42,917 nucleotides of DNA from DASPLX01 sp035627375. Its GTDB lineage: Bacteria > Pseudomonadota > Gammaproteobacteria > Burkholderiales > Burkholderiaceae_D. The DNA lies in contig DASPLX010000003.1 in the NCBI GenBank assembly GCA_035627375.1, positions 1 to 42,917 on the forward strand, given 5' to 3'. The position numbers were made by a program, and so were the translations under genes. Under the pieces are notes generated by a model, which saw only the letters and a list, made by a program, of their open reading frames with translations, was not told the origin of the DNA and did not search any database. Below are positions 15,878 to 24,541 of this stretch, one piece after another (position 1 is the stretch's first letter; each line of letters opens with the position of its first letter).

Positions 15878-17461
15878 ATGCTGAACGCTCTCAAAAAGAT
15901 CTTCATGCCTTCTCGGGCGAGCGAGGCTCCCGGCTCGACGTTCGGCGAGCTCAAGAGGCGCGGCAACGACTTTCTCTCACACGGAAAGCTGGCCGAAGCT
16001 GCGGATTGCTACAAGCAAATGATCGACCTCGATCCGGCATCCGCGGAAGGGCATCTGAACCTCGGTTTCGTATTGAAAGAACAAGGCTTCCACGCCGATG
16101 CCCGGAATCACCTGGAGCGGGCCGTTTCGCTCGACGAAAATGCGGTCGATGCGGTGTATTTGCTGGGCGCCGTCTGCCAGGCGGGCGGCGATCTCCCCGG
16201 GGCGATCGCCAGATTCGAGCGAGTCCTGGAAATGAATCCCGGGTTCGCGATCGCCTATTGCGATTTGTGCCGAGTGCTATACGAGTCCGGGCAAAAAGAG
16301 GCGGCGCGCGAGATCATCGCGAAAGGCGCACGAACCCATCCGCAATTCGCCGATATTCATTTCAGCCGCGGAAACCTGCATTACCTGGACGGCGCGATCG
16401 ATTCTGCGGTCGATGCCTATCGCATGGCCATTTCGATACGTCCCGACTATGCCGACGCCCATTACAACCTCGCGAACATATTGCGCGAGCAGGGAAGCAT
16501 GAGCGAGGCCGAAGCGCATTATCGTGCGGTATTGGCGATCAATCCCGGCTTCATCGATGCGCACCTGGTCCTGGCACGGATGCTGGAGGGACTGAACCGA
16601 CTGGAGGCGGCGGAGGAGCATTTCCGAAAGGCGCTGGATATCGATGCGGAGCATGCCGACGCGACCCTTTCTCTTGGAAACATCGCCTTGAAGCAAGGCA
16701 AGACCGCGGAGGCGGTGGAGCGTTATCGGCGGGTGTGCGAGATCGAGCCGGGCAATCATGGCGTGCGGCATTTGATCGCGGCGCTGTCGGGGGAGAATCC
16801 CGAGTACGGTTCCAGCCAATATGTCCAGAAGCTGTTCGACAATTATGCGAATTCGTTCGATACCCACCTGGTGAAGGAGCTGGAATATGTGGGCCCCGAG
16901 AAGCTGGTGGCGCTGATTCGCCGCCATGCCGAGCCGCCGCCAGCGAAATGGGATGTGTTGGATCTCGGGTGCGGGACCGGCCTGGTGGGTTCGGCGATCG
17001 CGGCCGACAAGTGCCGCCTGGTCGGAGTCGATCTGTCGCCGGGCATGCTGGAGAAGGCGCGGGCATTGAATCTGTATGATCGCCTCGAACAGGCCGACTT
17101 GCTGGTCATGATGCGGTCCGAGAAGGCCTCTTCCTACGATGTGATCATCGCTGCCGACGTCTTCATTTATGTCGGCCGGCTCGATGAAATATTCGCCGAA
17201 GCAAAGCGATTGCTGCGCCCGGGCGGCCGGTTCGCATTTTCCGTGGAGGCGGGAGAGTCGTCTTCGGCCGGCGACGAAGCGGTTGGAGCGGGATATCGAT
17301 TGACGACGACCGCGCGCTATGTCCATACCGTCGATTACCTGGATCGGCTCTCCCATTTGAACGGCTTTCGCAAGCTGGAAATCATGTCTTCTCCAGTCCG
17401 CGTCGATCATGGCAAGCCGGTGCCGGCGTGGTTCGCGCTTCTGGAGGCCGATGATCGATGA
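15878..17461 (+). CDS. TPR-repeat methyltransferase of unknown target
   Basis: This 527-residue two-part protein is of unknown substrate. Residues about 25-310 are tandem tetratricopeptide repeats of 34 residues (for example YKQMIDLDPASAEGHLNLGF and YRMAISIRPDYADAHYNLAN), usually protein-binding. Residues about 325-527 form a class I SAM methyltransferase: motif I is DLGCGTG (362-368), the acidic segment follows at about 385, and later DVIIAADVFIYVG and a PGG turn are seen. It resembles the family of predicted TPR-containing methyltransferases. No signal peptide is present, so it is cytoplasmic. No clear ribosome binding site precedes the ATG at 15878. Its stop overlaps the msrQ start (ATGA), which implies translational coupling within msrP-this gene-msrQ. 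Confidence 0.85.
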   Translation: MLNALKKIFMPSRASEAPGSTFGELKRRGNDFLSHGKLAEAADCYKQMIDLDPASAEGHLNLGFVLKEQGFHADARNHLERAVSLDENAVDAVYLLGAVCQAGGDLPGAIARFERVLEMNPGFAIAYCDLCRVLYESGQKEAAREIIAKGARTHPQFADIHFSRGNLHYLDGAIDSAVDAYRMAISIRPDYADAHYNLANILREQGSMSEAEAHYRAVLAINPGFIDAHLVLARMLEGLNRLEAAEEHFRKALDIDAEHADATLSLGNIALKQGKTAEAVERYRRVCEIEPGNHGVRHLIAALSGENPEYGSSQYVQKLFDNYANSFDTHLVKELEYVGPEKLVALIRRHAEPPPAKWDVLDLGCGTGLVGSAIAADKCRLVGVDLSPGMLEKARALNLYDRLEQADLLVMMRSEKASSYDVIIAADVFIYVGRLDEIFAEAKRLLRPGGRFAFSVEAGESSSAGDEAVGAGYRLTTTARYVHTVDYLDRLSHLNGFRKLEIMSSPVRVDHGKPVPAWFALLEADDR

Positions 17462-18108
17462 AAGCAGGCGATATGTTCCATCCTTCTCCTTTGCAAACCA
17501 AGGCGATCAAGACGCTCCTTTTCATCGCCGCTCTTATGCCGTTCGCTCGGCTCGTCGTATTTGCCGTGAGCGGAGATCTCGGCGCCAATCCGATCGAATT
17601 CATCACCCGCAACACCGGCGACTGGACCTTGTACTTCCTCTGCATCACGCTGGCCGTCACGCCGCTGCGCCGCTTCACCGGATGGAACTGGCTGATCAAG
17701 CTGCGCCGCATGCTCGGCTTGTTCGCGTTTTTCTATGCGACCTTGCATTTCACGACTTTCCTGTGGTTCGATCATTTCTTCGACCTCCAGGCGATGTGGA
17801 AGGATATCCTCAAGCGGCCTTTCATTACCGTCGGCTTCGCCTCTTTCGTGCTGCTGATTCCCCTGGCCGCGACGAGCACGAATGCGATGGTGCGGCGTCT
17901 CGGCGCCAAGCGCTGGCAATGGCTGCACCGCACCATTTACCTGATCGCGCCGCTTGGAATCCTGCATTACTGGTGGATGAAGGCCGGTAAGCACGATCTC
18001 TCGCAACCGATCCTGTTCGGCGTGATCGTCGCCGGACTGCTCCTCCTGCGTCTCTACTGGCGTTACGGCGCTTCTGCCGACCGGCAATTGCGTCGCTCGC
18101 CGACCTGA
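17458..18108 (+). CDS. msrQ: Protein-methionine-sulfoxide reductase heme-binding subunit MsrQ
   Basis: This 216-residue inner-membrane b-type heme protein delivers electrons to MsrP. It is of the ferric-reductase-like transmembrane family with about six hydrophobic segments. Typical features are GDWTLYFLCITLAVTPLRR, the histidine in FYATLHFTTFLWFDHFF, and WQWLHRTIYLIAPLGILHYWW, which supply heme ligands. Length fits (about 200-220). The ATG at 17458 overlaps the preceding stop by four bases. A second in-frame ATG five codons later is also possible. It is the electron partner of MsrP encoded two genes upstream. Confidence 0.95.
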   Translation: MKAGDMFHPSPLQTKAIKTLLFIAALMPFARLVVFAVSGDLGANPIEFITRNTGDWTLYFLCITLAVTPLRRFTGWNWLIKLRRMLGLFAFFYATLHFTTFLWFDHFFDLQAMWKDILKRPFITVGFASFVLLIPLAATSTNAMVRRLGAKRWQWLHRTIYLIAPLGILHYWWMKAGKHDLSQPILFGVIVAGLLLLRLYWRYGASADRQLRRSPT

Positions 18109-18122
18109 CGGACCGGTTCCAT

Positions 18123-18150
18123 GCCGCTGGTGCTCGCTAAGCACAGCGGC
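18123..18150 (+). other. Hairpin after msrQ
   Basis: GCCGCT and GTGCT (18123-18134, one unpaired G) pair with AGCAC and AGCGGC (about 18140-18150). No T-run follows (GCATAATAATC). It may be a weak stop for the msrPQ transcript. The AT-rich CATAATAAT just after it could be part of a promoter for the next gene. Confidence 0.3.
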
Positions 18151-18231
18151 GCATAATAATCTTGCTGAATATCAAGGGTTGTGCCGATTTCCGGGCATAA
18201 TGCGCGCCTGTATCAACGCAGCGCGAAGATC

Positions 18232-18879
18232 ATGGCAGATTATTTCCTCACCACCGGCAATGTTGCGACCGCATGGCAACGGTTCGCCGTACGTACGTTG
18301 GCCGCCTTCGGTTGGCGTGTCAATTTCAAGCCTTTGCCGGGACCGCACGGCGTTTTGATCGTCTACCCGCATACCTCGAATTGGGATTTCATCGTCGGCA
18401 TGCTTGCCAAATGGGCGATCGGCGTCCATGTCCATTGGCTGGGCAAGGAAGCCTTGTTCCGAGGTATCTGCGGAATGACGCTCGGACCGTTGTTTCGCGC
18501 CTGGGGCGGCGAGCCGGTCGAGCGCGCCAGTTCGACCGGGGCGATCGAACGGCTGGCGCACCGGATCGGAGCGGCCGACGAGTATTGGCTGGCGCTGGCG
18601 CCTGAAGGGACGCGCAAATATCGCGATTGCTGGCGTAGCGGCTTCTACCACATTGCGTTGACGGCGGGGGTGCCGCTCGGGCTGGCCGGTCTCGATTACG
18701 CAAGAAAGCAGGTGCGCCTGATCGACTATATCGAGCTGACCGGCAACCGCGAGCGCGATCTGGCGGCGATTCGCGAGGTCTACGCGGATTGCAAGGGAAT
18801 GAAGCCCGAATTCGCGTCGCCGATCGATTTCAATGCATCGGCGGCGAATACGGCGCCGGGCAACGACAGATCAGCCTAA
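18232..18879 (+). CDS. PlsC-like acyltransferase (1-acyl-glycerol-3-phosphate acyltransferase family)
   Basis: This 215-residue protein has the acyltransferase HX4D motif as HTSNWD (His47-Asp52) and the substrate-binding PEGTR (124-128). It therefore belongs to the glycerolipid acyltransferase superfamily. It lacks the N-terminal membrane anchor of housekeeping PlsC and is short, so it is likely an accessory lysophospholipid or related acyltransferase. An upstream GTG at 18181 is in frame. The ATG at 18232 (MADYFLTTGN) gives the usual family start. Its last 9 bases overlap the end of convergent lysA. The exact acceptor is unknown. Confidence 0.85.
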   Translation: MADYFLTTGNVATAWQRFAVRTLAAFGWRVNFKPLPGPHGVLIVYPHTSNWDFIVGMLAKWAIGVHVHWLGKEALFRGICGMTLGPLFRAWGGEPVERASSTGAIERLAHRIGAADEYWLALAPEGTRKYRDCWRSGFYHIALTAGVPLGLAGLDYARKQVRLIDYIELTGNRERDLAAIREVYADCKGMKPEFASPIDFNASAANTAPGNDRSA

Positions 18880-20154
18880 CGTCGATTCGAGGGCAAACAA
18901 GCCGCTCGGCTCTTCGCGCTTGCGCGCCAGGTGTGCCCGGTCGCCGTCGACGATCACTTCCGCCGGACGCGGGCGCGTGTTGTAGTTCGATGCCATCGTC
19001 ATGCCATAGGCGCCGGCGGACATGATCGCCAGCAGGTCGCCCTGCTCGATCGCCAGTTCGCGGGCGCGCGCCAGCCAGTCGCCCGATTCGCACACCGGCC
19101 CGACCACGTCGTAGACGCGCGTCGCGGTGTCGCGCTGAGCGACCGCCTGCACGCCATGCCAGGCTTCGTACATCGCGGGCCGCATCAGGTCATTCATCGC
19201 CGCATCGACGATGGCGAAATTCTTGGCCGATCCCGGTTTCAGGTATTGAACCTCTGTCAGCAGGATGCCGGCATTGCCGACGATGGAGCGGCCCGGCTCG
19301 AAAATGACCTGGATCGGCTTGCCGTGGTGCCGCGTGATGCGCCAGTCGTTGAGGCGTGCGAACAGGCGGGCGATGTAATCGCCGATGGGCACCGGCTGGT
19401 CGCCGTCGTAGGCTATGCCGATACCGCCGCCGATGTCGAGATGATGCAAGTGGATGCCGTCCTGGTCGAGCTGGTCGACCAGCTCGATCAGGCGGTCCAG
19501 CGCTTCGAGCAGCGGGGCGTCGTCCAGCAGTTGCGAGCCGATGTGGCAATCGATGCCGACGACGCGGATATGCGGGAGCGTCGCGGCGAGCCGGTAGGTC
19601 GGCAGCGCCTCCTCGAACGCGATCCCGAACTTGTTCTCCTTCAGGCCGGTCGAGATATAGGGGTGCGTCTTGGCATCGACGTTCGGATTGACGCGCAGCG
19701 ATACCGGCGCCTGCTTGCCCATGGCGGCCGCGACTTCGTTCAGGCGATGCAGTTCGGGAATCGATTCGACATTGAAGCACAGGATGTCATGCGACAAGGC
19801 CAGTTGCATTTCGTCGCGCGTCTTGCCCACGCCCGAGAAAATCACTTTCTTGGGATCGCCTCCGGCCGCCAGCACGCGCAGCAATTCGCCGCCCGAGACG
19901 ATGTCGAAGCCGGAACCGAGCCGTTGCAGCAGATCGAGCACCGCCAGGTTGGAATTCGACTTCACCGAGTAGCAGACCAGCGAGGGCGCGTCGTCGCGCG
20001 CATGGCGTCGGCAGGCGTCGGCATAGGAGGAAAAATTCTCGACCAGCGCAGCCTTGGAATAGACATAGGTCGGCGTACCGTACTGACGGGCGATCTGCGT
20101 GAGCGGAAGGTTTTCGGCGCATAGTACGCCGTTCTGGTAGGTGAAGTGCGACAT
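18871..20154 (-). CDS. lysA: Diaminopimelate decarboxylase
   Basis: This 427-residue PLP enzyme makes lysine from meso-diaminopimelate. The PLP lysine is Lys65 in CYSVKSNSNLAVL. HIGSQ (204-208), the phosphate-binding IGGGIG (241-246), EPGRS (286-290) and the dimer-interface catalytic CESGD (Cys355) are all present. Length is typical (about 415-430). It is translated from the ATG at 20154, 12 bases after the lptM stop, as in many proteobacteria where lptM-lysA are linked. It converges on the acyltransferase gene with a 9-base overlap and no room for a terminator. Confidence 0.97.
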   Translation of the reverse strand: MSHFTYQNGVLCAENLPLTQIARQYGTPTYVYSKAALVENFSSYADACRRHARDDAPSLVCYSVKSNSNLAVLDLLQRLGSGFDIVSGGELLRVLAAGGDPKKVIFSGVGKTRDEMQLALSHDILCFNVESIPELHRLNEVAAAMGKQAPVSLRVNPNVDAKTHPYISTGLKENKFGIAFEEALPTYRLAATLPHIRVVGIDCHIGSQLLDDAPLLEALDRLIELVDQLDQDGIHLHHLDIGGGIGIAYDGDQPVPIGDYIARLFARLNDWRITRHHGKPIQVIFEPGRSIVGNAGILLTEVQYLKPGSAKNFAIVDAAMNDLMRPAMYEAWHGVQAVAQRDTATRVYDVVGPVCESGDWLARARELAIEQGDLLAIMSAGAYGMTMASNYNTRPRPAEVIVDGDRAHLARKREEPSGLFALESTLG

Positions 20155-20166
20155 GATGCGGCGGGA

Positions 20167-20364
20167 TTACCGGGAAGTGGGGGATGAGTTGGCGGCAGGC
20201 ACGGGCGACGGCTGGGCAGGGGCGGCGGGCTGGGCCGGCGTCGCCGCCGGCGGCGGACTCGGCAAGTACAGCGGACCGCGTTGGCCGCAGCCGGAAAGCA
20301 CGGCCGCGCCCAGTGCGGCGGCCAACCAAGCCGCCATGCGCGGCAGCGTCAGAAACGGCTTCAC
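20167..20364 (-). CDS. lptM: LPS translocon maturation chaperone LptM (YifL-like lipoprotein)
   Basis: This small lipoprotein, in E. coli, helps the LptDE translocon assemble with correct disulfides. The hallmark CGQRGPLYLP follows the lipobox LSGC. After that comes a Pro/Ala/Gln-rich tail. From the GTG at 20364 it is 65 residues with a good signal peptide (MKPFLTLPRMAAWLAAALG) and AAAGGG about 10 bases upstream. Starts at GTG 20376 or ATG 20337 are also possible; the last would lack a positive n-region. It lies directly upstream of lysA and divergent from cyaY, the conserved arrangement. Confidence 0.85.
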   Translation of the reverse strand: MKPFLTLPRMAAWLAAALGAAVLSGCGQRGPLYLPSPPPAATPAQPAAPAQPSPVPAANSSPTSR

Positions 20365-20403
20365 GATTACAATCACCCTTTATGATATCCACTGGAGTGT
20401 AGC

Positions 20404-20733
20404 ATGACCGAATCCGAATTCCTGGCGCTGGCCGACCGTACCCTGACGGCCATCGAGCGTGCCCTGGAGCAGGCCGCAGACGAGGCCGATGCCGACATCG
20501 AATGCGGCCGCAGCGGCAATGTGCTCGATATCGAGTTCGTCGATAACGGTTCGAAAATCATCGTCAACAGCCAGGCGGCGATGCAGGAAATCTGGGTGGC
20601 CGCGCGCTCCGGAGGATTTCATTACCGTTACGACGGCGGCAAATGGACCAACACGCGCGACGGTTCGGAATTGTTCGCGTCGCTGTCGCGCATGGCGAGC
20701 GAGCAGGCGGGAGCCGTGCTGACACTGACGTAA
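20404..20733 (+). CDS. cyaY: Frataxin-like iron-binding protein CyaY
   Basis: This 109-residue protein is bacterial frataxin, an iron-binding regulator of iron-sulfur cluster assembly on IscU/IscS. The first helix is acidic (EQAADEADADIE), followed by the beta-sheet with DIEFVDNGSKIIVN, QEIWVAARSGGFHY and GKWTNTRDGSELF, which fit the family closely. Length is standard. TGGAG lies about 9 bases before the ATG. It is divergent from lptM with only a short gap, so its promoter must overlap the lptM 5' end. TATGAT at 20381-20386 is a possible -10 box. Confidence 0.95.
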   Translation: MTESEFLALADRTLTAIERALEQAADEADADIECGRSGNVLDIEFVDNGSKIIVNSQAAMQEIWVAARSGGFHYRYDGGKWTNTRDGSELFASLSRMASEQAGAVLTLT

Positions 20734-20741
20734 ACGGAGTC

Positions 20742-20770
20742 GGCGCCGTGCCGCCTTGTTGCACGGCGCC
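20742..20770. other. Hairpin between convergent cyaY and mrcA
   Basis: GGCGCCGTGC (20742-20751) and GCACGGCGCC (20761-20770) form a perfect 10-bp stem around a 9-base loop between two convergent genes. There is no good T-run on either strand. It may protect 3' ends or aid termination. Confidence 0.45.
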
Positions 20771-20780
20771 CTCCGGCCGG

Positions 20781-23132
20781 TCAGAACAACTCGTTCTTGA
20801 CCTCGTCCTTCACCTTCTCCTGTTCGGCCGGCACCTGGTCTCCCAAGCCGAGATTGCCCACGCCGACTCCGGGCGGGTTCTCGATATAGTAGAAGTCGTT
20901 GTTGACTTGCATGATGCCCTCCGGCACGGCGCGTTCGTCGATCGGGATGTCTTTCAGGGCTTTCTGCATGTAGCCGATCCAGATCGGCAAGGCAATGCCG
21001 CCACCGGTTTCCCGGCTGCCGAGACTCTTGGGTTGATCAAAACCGATCCAGGCAACGCCAACAATCTTCGGCTGGTAGCCGGCGAACCAGGCATCGACCG
21101 AATCGTTGGTGGTGCCGGTCTTGCCGGCGATATCGGGGCGCTTCAGCACGAGCGCCTTGGTCGCGGTGCCGAAACGCACCACATCCTTCATCATGCTGTC
21201 CATCAGGAAGGCATTGCGTTCGTCGATGACGCGGTTGGCCTGGTCGCCCGCCTTGTCCGGGTTTGCCTGCGACAAGACCTTGCCTTCGGCATCGGTGATC
21301 TTGGCGATGATATACGGGTTGATCTTGTAGCCGCCGTTGGCGAATACCGCATAGGCGCCGACCATCTGCCAGGGCGTCACGCCGCCGGCGCCAAGCGCCA
21401 ACGTCAGATAGGGAGGATTCTTGTCGGCTTCGAAACCGAAGCGGGTCGTATATTCCTGGCCATACTTGGCGCCGATGCGATGCAGGATACGGATCGAGAC
21501 CATGTTCTTCGACTTGGTCAAGCCCTTGCGCATGGTTATCGGGCCTTCGTACTTGCCGTCGTAGTTCTTCGGCTCCCAGGCCTGGCCGCCGGTTTGTCCG
21601 CTGTCGAAGCTGATCGGCGCGTCATTGATGATGGTAGCGGGCGACAGTCCTTTTTCCAAGGCAGCCGAATAGATGAACGGCTTGAACGAGGAGCCCGGCT
21701 GGCGCCACGCCTGCGTGACGTGATTGAACTTGTTGCGGTTGAAGTCGAAGCCGCCGACCAGCGCGCGCACGGAGCCGTCGTCGGTGTTGGTCGCCACGAA
21801 GGCCGACGAGACTTCCGGCATTTGCGTGATCGTCCAAGCCTTGTTGGCGTCCCGCATGACCCGGATCACCGCGCCGCGCTTGATGCGGCGGTTCGGCGCC
21901 GCCTTTTCGGTCAATGCGCCGGCGGCGAACGCCAGTCCCGGCCCGGCGATCGTGATTTCCTCGCCGGAAGCCAGGACGGCACGCACGTTCTTCGGCGATG
22001 CTTCGAGCACGATGGCGGCAACGATGTCGTCGCTGTCCGGATGCTCGGCCAGTTCGGCTTCGATCGCGTCTTCCGCCTCGTCCTTGGCGGACGGGATGTC
22101 CATGTAGCCTTCCGGTCCGCGATAGCCGTGATTGCGCTCGTAGTCCATGACCCCCTTGCGCAGGGCCGCATAAGCGGCTTCCTGGTCCGCCTTCAGGATG
22201 GTGGTGTAGACATTCAGGCCGCGCGTATAGACGTCTTCCTTGAATTGATCGTAAACCAGCTGGCGCGCCATTTCGGCGACGTATTCGGCATGGATGGCGA
22301 ATTCGCTGCTATTGGTCTTGGTATGCAGCTGTTCGTTGAGCGCCTGCTGGTATTGGGCTTCGGTGATGTAGCCGAGTTGATACATGCGCAACAGGATGTA
22401 TTGCTGGCGCGCGGTGGCCCGTTTCGGATTGACCACGGGGTTGTAGGCCGACGGTGCTTTGGGCAGGCCGGCCAGCATGGCCGCTTCAGCCACAGAGATC
22501 TCGCTTAGCTTCTTGCCGAAGTAGATTTGCGCCGCCGACGAGAAGCCGTAAGCGCGTTGGCCCAGATAAATCTGGTTCATGTAAACCTCGAGAATCTGGT
22601 CTTTGGACAGATTCTGTTCTATCTTCCAGGCAAGAAGTATTTCGTAGATCTTGCGCTTGAGGGTCTGTTCGCTGGTCAAGAAGAAATTGCGGGCGACCTG
22701 CTGGGTGATGGTGGATGCGCCTTGGCGGGTGGTGCTGGAGAGATTGTGCAATGCAGCGCGCGCGATGCCGAGATAGTCGACGCCGCCATGTTCATAGAAC
22801 CGGTCGTCCTCGATGGCGAGCACGGCCTTTTTCATGACGTCGGGAATATCCTTGATCCGCACGACGTTGCGGCGCTCTTCACCGAATTCGCCGATCAGCA
22901 CATTATCGGCGGTGAAAACGCGCAGCGGAATCTTCGGCCGATAGTCGGTCAGCGTATCGAGCGCCGGCAGATTCGGATACACGAGAATCAAGATAAAGCC
23001 GACGATCAAAGCGCCGATAACCAAGACACTGGCAAGCGCGCCGAACAGCGCGAGGGCGATGCGGGCGGGCATGTTCGAATGAGGTCTTGCTTTGTCGTGA
23101 GAGGAGTTATCGGCCGATTTGTTGGAAGCCAT
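20781..23132 (-). CDS. mrcA: Penicillin-binding protein 1A (bifunctional transglycosylase/transpeptidase)
   Basis: This 783-residue protein polymerises and crosslinks peptidoglycan. After a short Ser/Asn/His-rich cytoplasmic tail there is one membrane anchor (about 23-53). The glycosyltransferase domain has catalytic Glu108 in AIEDDRFYEHGG and later QQVARNFFL. The transpeptidase domain carries SSFK (Ser481, Lys484), SKN in GLTKSKNMVSIRIL, and KTGTT (671-675). An inserted domain between the two (about 310-440) is normal for PBP1A. mrcA opposite pilMNOPQ is a conserved layout in beta- and gammaproteobacteria. The ribosome binding site is weak. TATAAT lies on the minus strand at 23173-23168. Confidence 0.97.
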   Translation of the reverse strand: MASNKSADNSSHDKARPHSNMPARIALALFGALASVLVIGALIVGFILILVYPNLPALDTLTDYRPKIPLRVFTADNVLIGEFGEERRNVVRIKDIPDVMKKAVLAIEDDRFYEHGGVDYLGIARAALHNLSSTTRQGASTITQQVARNFFLTSEQTLKRKIYEILLAWKIEQNLSKDQILEVYMNQIYLGQRAYGFSSAAQIYFGKKLSEISVAEAAMLAGLPKAPSAYNPVVNPKRATARQQYILLRMYQLGYITEAQYQQALNEQLHTKTNSSEFAIHAEYVAEMARQLVYDQFKEDVYTRGLNVYTTILKADQEAAYAALRKGVMDYERNHGYRGPEGYMDIPSAKDEAEDAIEAELAEHPDSDDIVAAIVLEASPKNVRAVLASGEEITIAGPGLAFAAGALTEKAAPNRRIKRGAVIRVMRDANKAWTITQMPEVSSAFVATNTDDGSVRALVGGFDFNRNKFNHVTQAWRQPGSSFKPFIYSAALEKGLSPATIINDAPISFDSGQTGGQAWEPKNYDGKYEGPITMRKGLTKSKNMVSIRILHRIGAKYGQEYTTRFGFEADKNPPYLTLALGAGGVTPWQMVGAYAVFANGGYKINPYIIAKITDAEGKVLSQANPDKAGDQANRVIDERNAFLMDSMMKDVVRFGTATKALVLKRPDIAGKTGTTNDSVDAWFAGYQPKIVGVAWIGFDQPKSLGSRETGGGIALPIWIGYMQKALKDIPIDERAVPEGIMQVNNDFYYIENPPGVGVGNLGLGDQVPAEQEKVKDEVKNELF

Positions 23133-23167
23133 GCGGGAAACGGAGAGTGGAAAGAGAAATGCGGCCC

Positions 23168-23173
23168 ATTATA
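23168..23173 (-). promoter_or_regulatory. Probable -10 box of mrcA
   Basis: The minus strand reads TATAAT, a perfect sigma-70 -10 hexamer, 35 bases before the mrcA start. No good -35 was seen at 16-19 bases, so the call rests on the -10 and its position. Confidence 0.4.
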
Positions 23174-23286
23174 ACGGCGGGTCGCGATGCAAAGCGATTG
23201 CGCAAAAGGAACATGGATATTGGCGTTTTAATATTTTTTCCGTGGGCTTTCGGCAACGAATTTGCAAATTGTACGAGTGAAATTGC

Positions 23287-23316
23287 TTTACACTTCGGGA
23301 AGCTTATTGCTAGGAT
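23287..23316 (+). promoter_or_regulatory. Possible promoter of pilMNOPQ
   Basis: TTTACA (23287-23292) and TAGGAT (23311-23316) are separated by 18 bases in AT-rich DNA about 140 bases before pilM. The match to sigma-70 is moderate. No sigma-54 GG-N10-GC site was recognised. Confidence 0.35.
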
Positions 23317-23455
23317 TTAATGTAACGTTTGATAAATTCGCCCTAAGCGCAGGTTTTTAAAAGCATTTTCTATTTTGCAATCTTGACTCTGCCTATTTAG
23401 ACCTCTTGGTAGGCGGGATGTTCCATCAAGAAATCCTGTTTATGGAGAACCGCCC

Positions 23456-24541
23456 TTGGCTCTGGATCTAGATCTCGGATCGTTGTTCGGCAAGAAGAAT
23501 CCGCCCTTGGTCGGCCTGGATATCAGCACTTCGGGCGTCAAGCTGGTCGAACTCTCCGATACCGGCAAGAACGAATTCCGGCTCGAACGCTATGCGTCCG
23601 AGCCTCTGCCGCGCGGCGCAGTGGTCGACGGCAATATCGAAAACATCGAACAAGTGATCGAAGCGGTGCGCCGCGTCTGGAAGAAGAGCGGTACGCGCGC
23701 CAAATTCGCGGCGCTCGGCATGCCGCCCGCCTCGGTCATCACCAAGAAGATCATCCTGCCCGGCGGCATGCTGGAGGAAGAGCTGGAAGTCCAGGTCGAG
23801 ACCGAGGCCAGCCAGTACATTCCGTTCGCGCTCGACGAAGTCAGTCTCGATTTCGACGTCATCGGCCCGGCACCGAATTCTCCCGAGGATGTGGAAGTGC
23901 TGCTGGCCGCGACGCGCAAGGAAAAGGTGGAGGACCGCGTCGCCGTCGCCGAGGCGGCCGGTTTGACGCCGACCGTGATGGACATCGAATCGTACGCCGC
24001 GCGCGCGGCGATCGATCGGCTGATTTCCCAATTGCCGAATGGCGGCAAGGAACAGATCGTCGCATTGATTCAGATCGGCGCCCAGGTCACGCATGTTTCC
24101 ATGCTGCTCGACGGGCAGACGATCTATGAACGCGAACAGCCGTTCGGCGGTACCCAGCTGACGCAGGATATCGCGCGCGCCTACGGTTTGTCGCATGAGG
24201 AAGCCGAAACCAAGAAACGCGCCGGCGAGCTGCCGGAAGGCTACGAGCGCGAATTGCTGGAACCGTTCCTGGAAAACGCTGGCCTTGAGGTGACGCGCGC
24301 CATCCAGTTCTTCTTTACCTCAACGCCTTACACGCGCGTCGATCAGATTTTCCTCGCCGGCGGTTGCGCGGTCATCCCCGGGCTGGTCGAGCTCGTCGCC
24401 AACCGCACAAAGATATCCACTTCCGTCGTCAGTCCGTTCAAAGGAATGGAGCTCGGTCCCAACGTGCGTGAAAAGCAGTTGCGAACCGAAGCGCCCGCCT
24501 ACCTGATTGCGTGCGGTCTGGCGATGCGGAGGTTCGGCTGA
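23456..24541 (+). CDS. pilM: Type IV pilus inner-membrane platform protein PilM
   Basis: This 361-residue cytoplasmic actin-like protein binds the N-terminus of PilN and links the pilus motor to the alignment complex. The actin-fold phosphate motif VGLDISTSGVKLVEL (about residues 18-32) and IFLAGGCAVIPGL near the C-terminus are typical. The start is TTG at 23456 with GGAG about 10 bases upstream. The ATG at 23442 is in another frame, and the next in-frame ATG would cut off the first strand. Its stop overlaps the pilN start (TGATG). Confidence 0.95.
   Translation: MALDLDLGSLFGKKNPPLVGLDISTSGVKLVELSDTGKNEFRLERYASEPLPRGAVVDGNIENIEQVIEAVRRVWKKSGTRAKFAALGMPPASVITKKIILPGGMLEEELEVQVETEASQYIPFALDEVSLDFDVIGPAPNSPEDVEVLLAATRKEKVEDRVAVAEAAGLTPTVMDIESYAARAAIDRLISQLPNGGKEQIVALIQIGAQVTHVSMLLDGQTIYEREQPFGGTQLTQDIARAYGLSHEEAETKKRAGELPEGYERELLEPFLENAGLEVTRAIQFFFTSTPYTRVDQIFLAGGCAVIPGLVELVANRTKISTSVVSPFKGMELGPNVREKQLRTEAPAYLIACGLAMRRFG

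Larger units (their letters stand above)
23133..23455. other. Divergent mrcA-pilM intergenic region
   Basis: This 323-base gap is the only one above 300 bases. It is clearly richer in A and T than its surroundings from about 23210 to 23400, as expected for promoters. On the minus strand it holds TATAAT (23173-23168) for mrcA. On the plus strand it holds TTTACA (23287-23292) and TAGGAT (23311-23316) spaced by 18 bases, a plausible pilM promoter. No open frame or RNA gene was recognised in it. Confidence 0.5.

Noticed and set aside
20643..22508. A 621-codon plus-strand frame opposite mrcA
   Set aside because: It is antisense to a complete PBP1A with all catalytic motifs, and overlaps the cyaY end.
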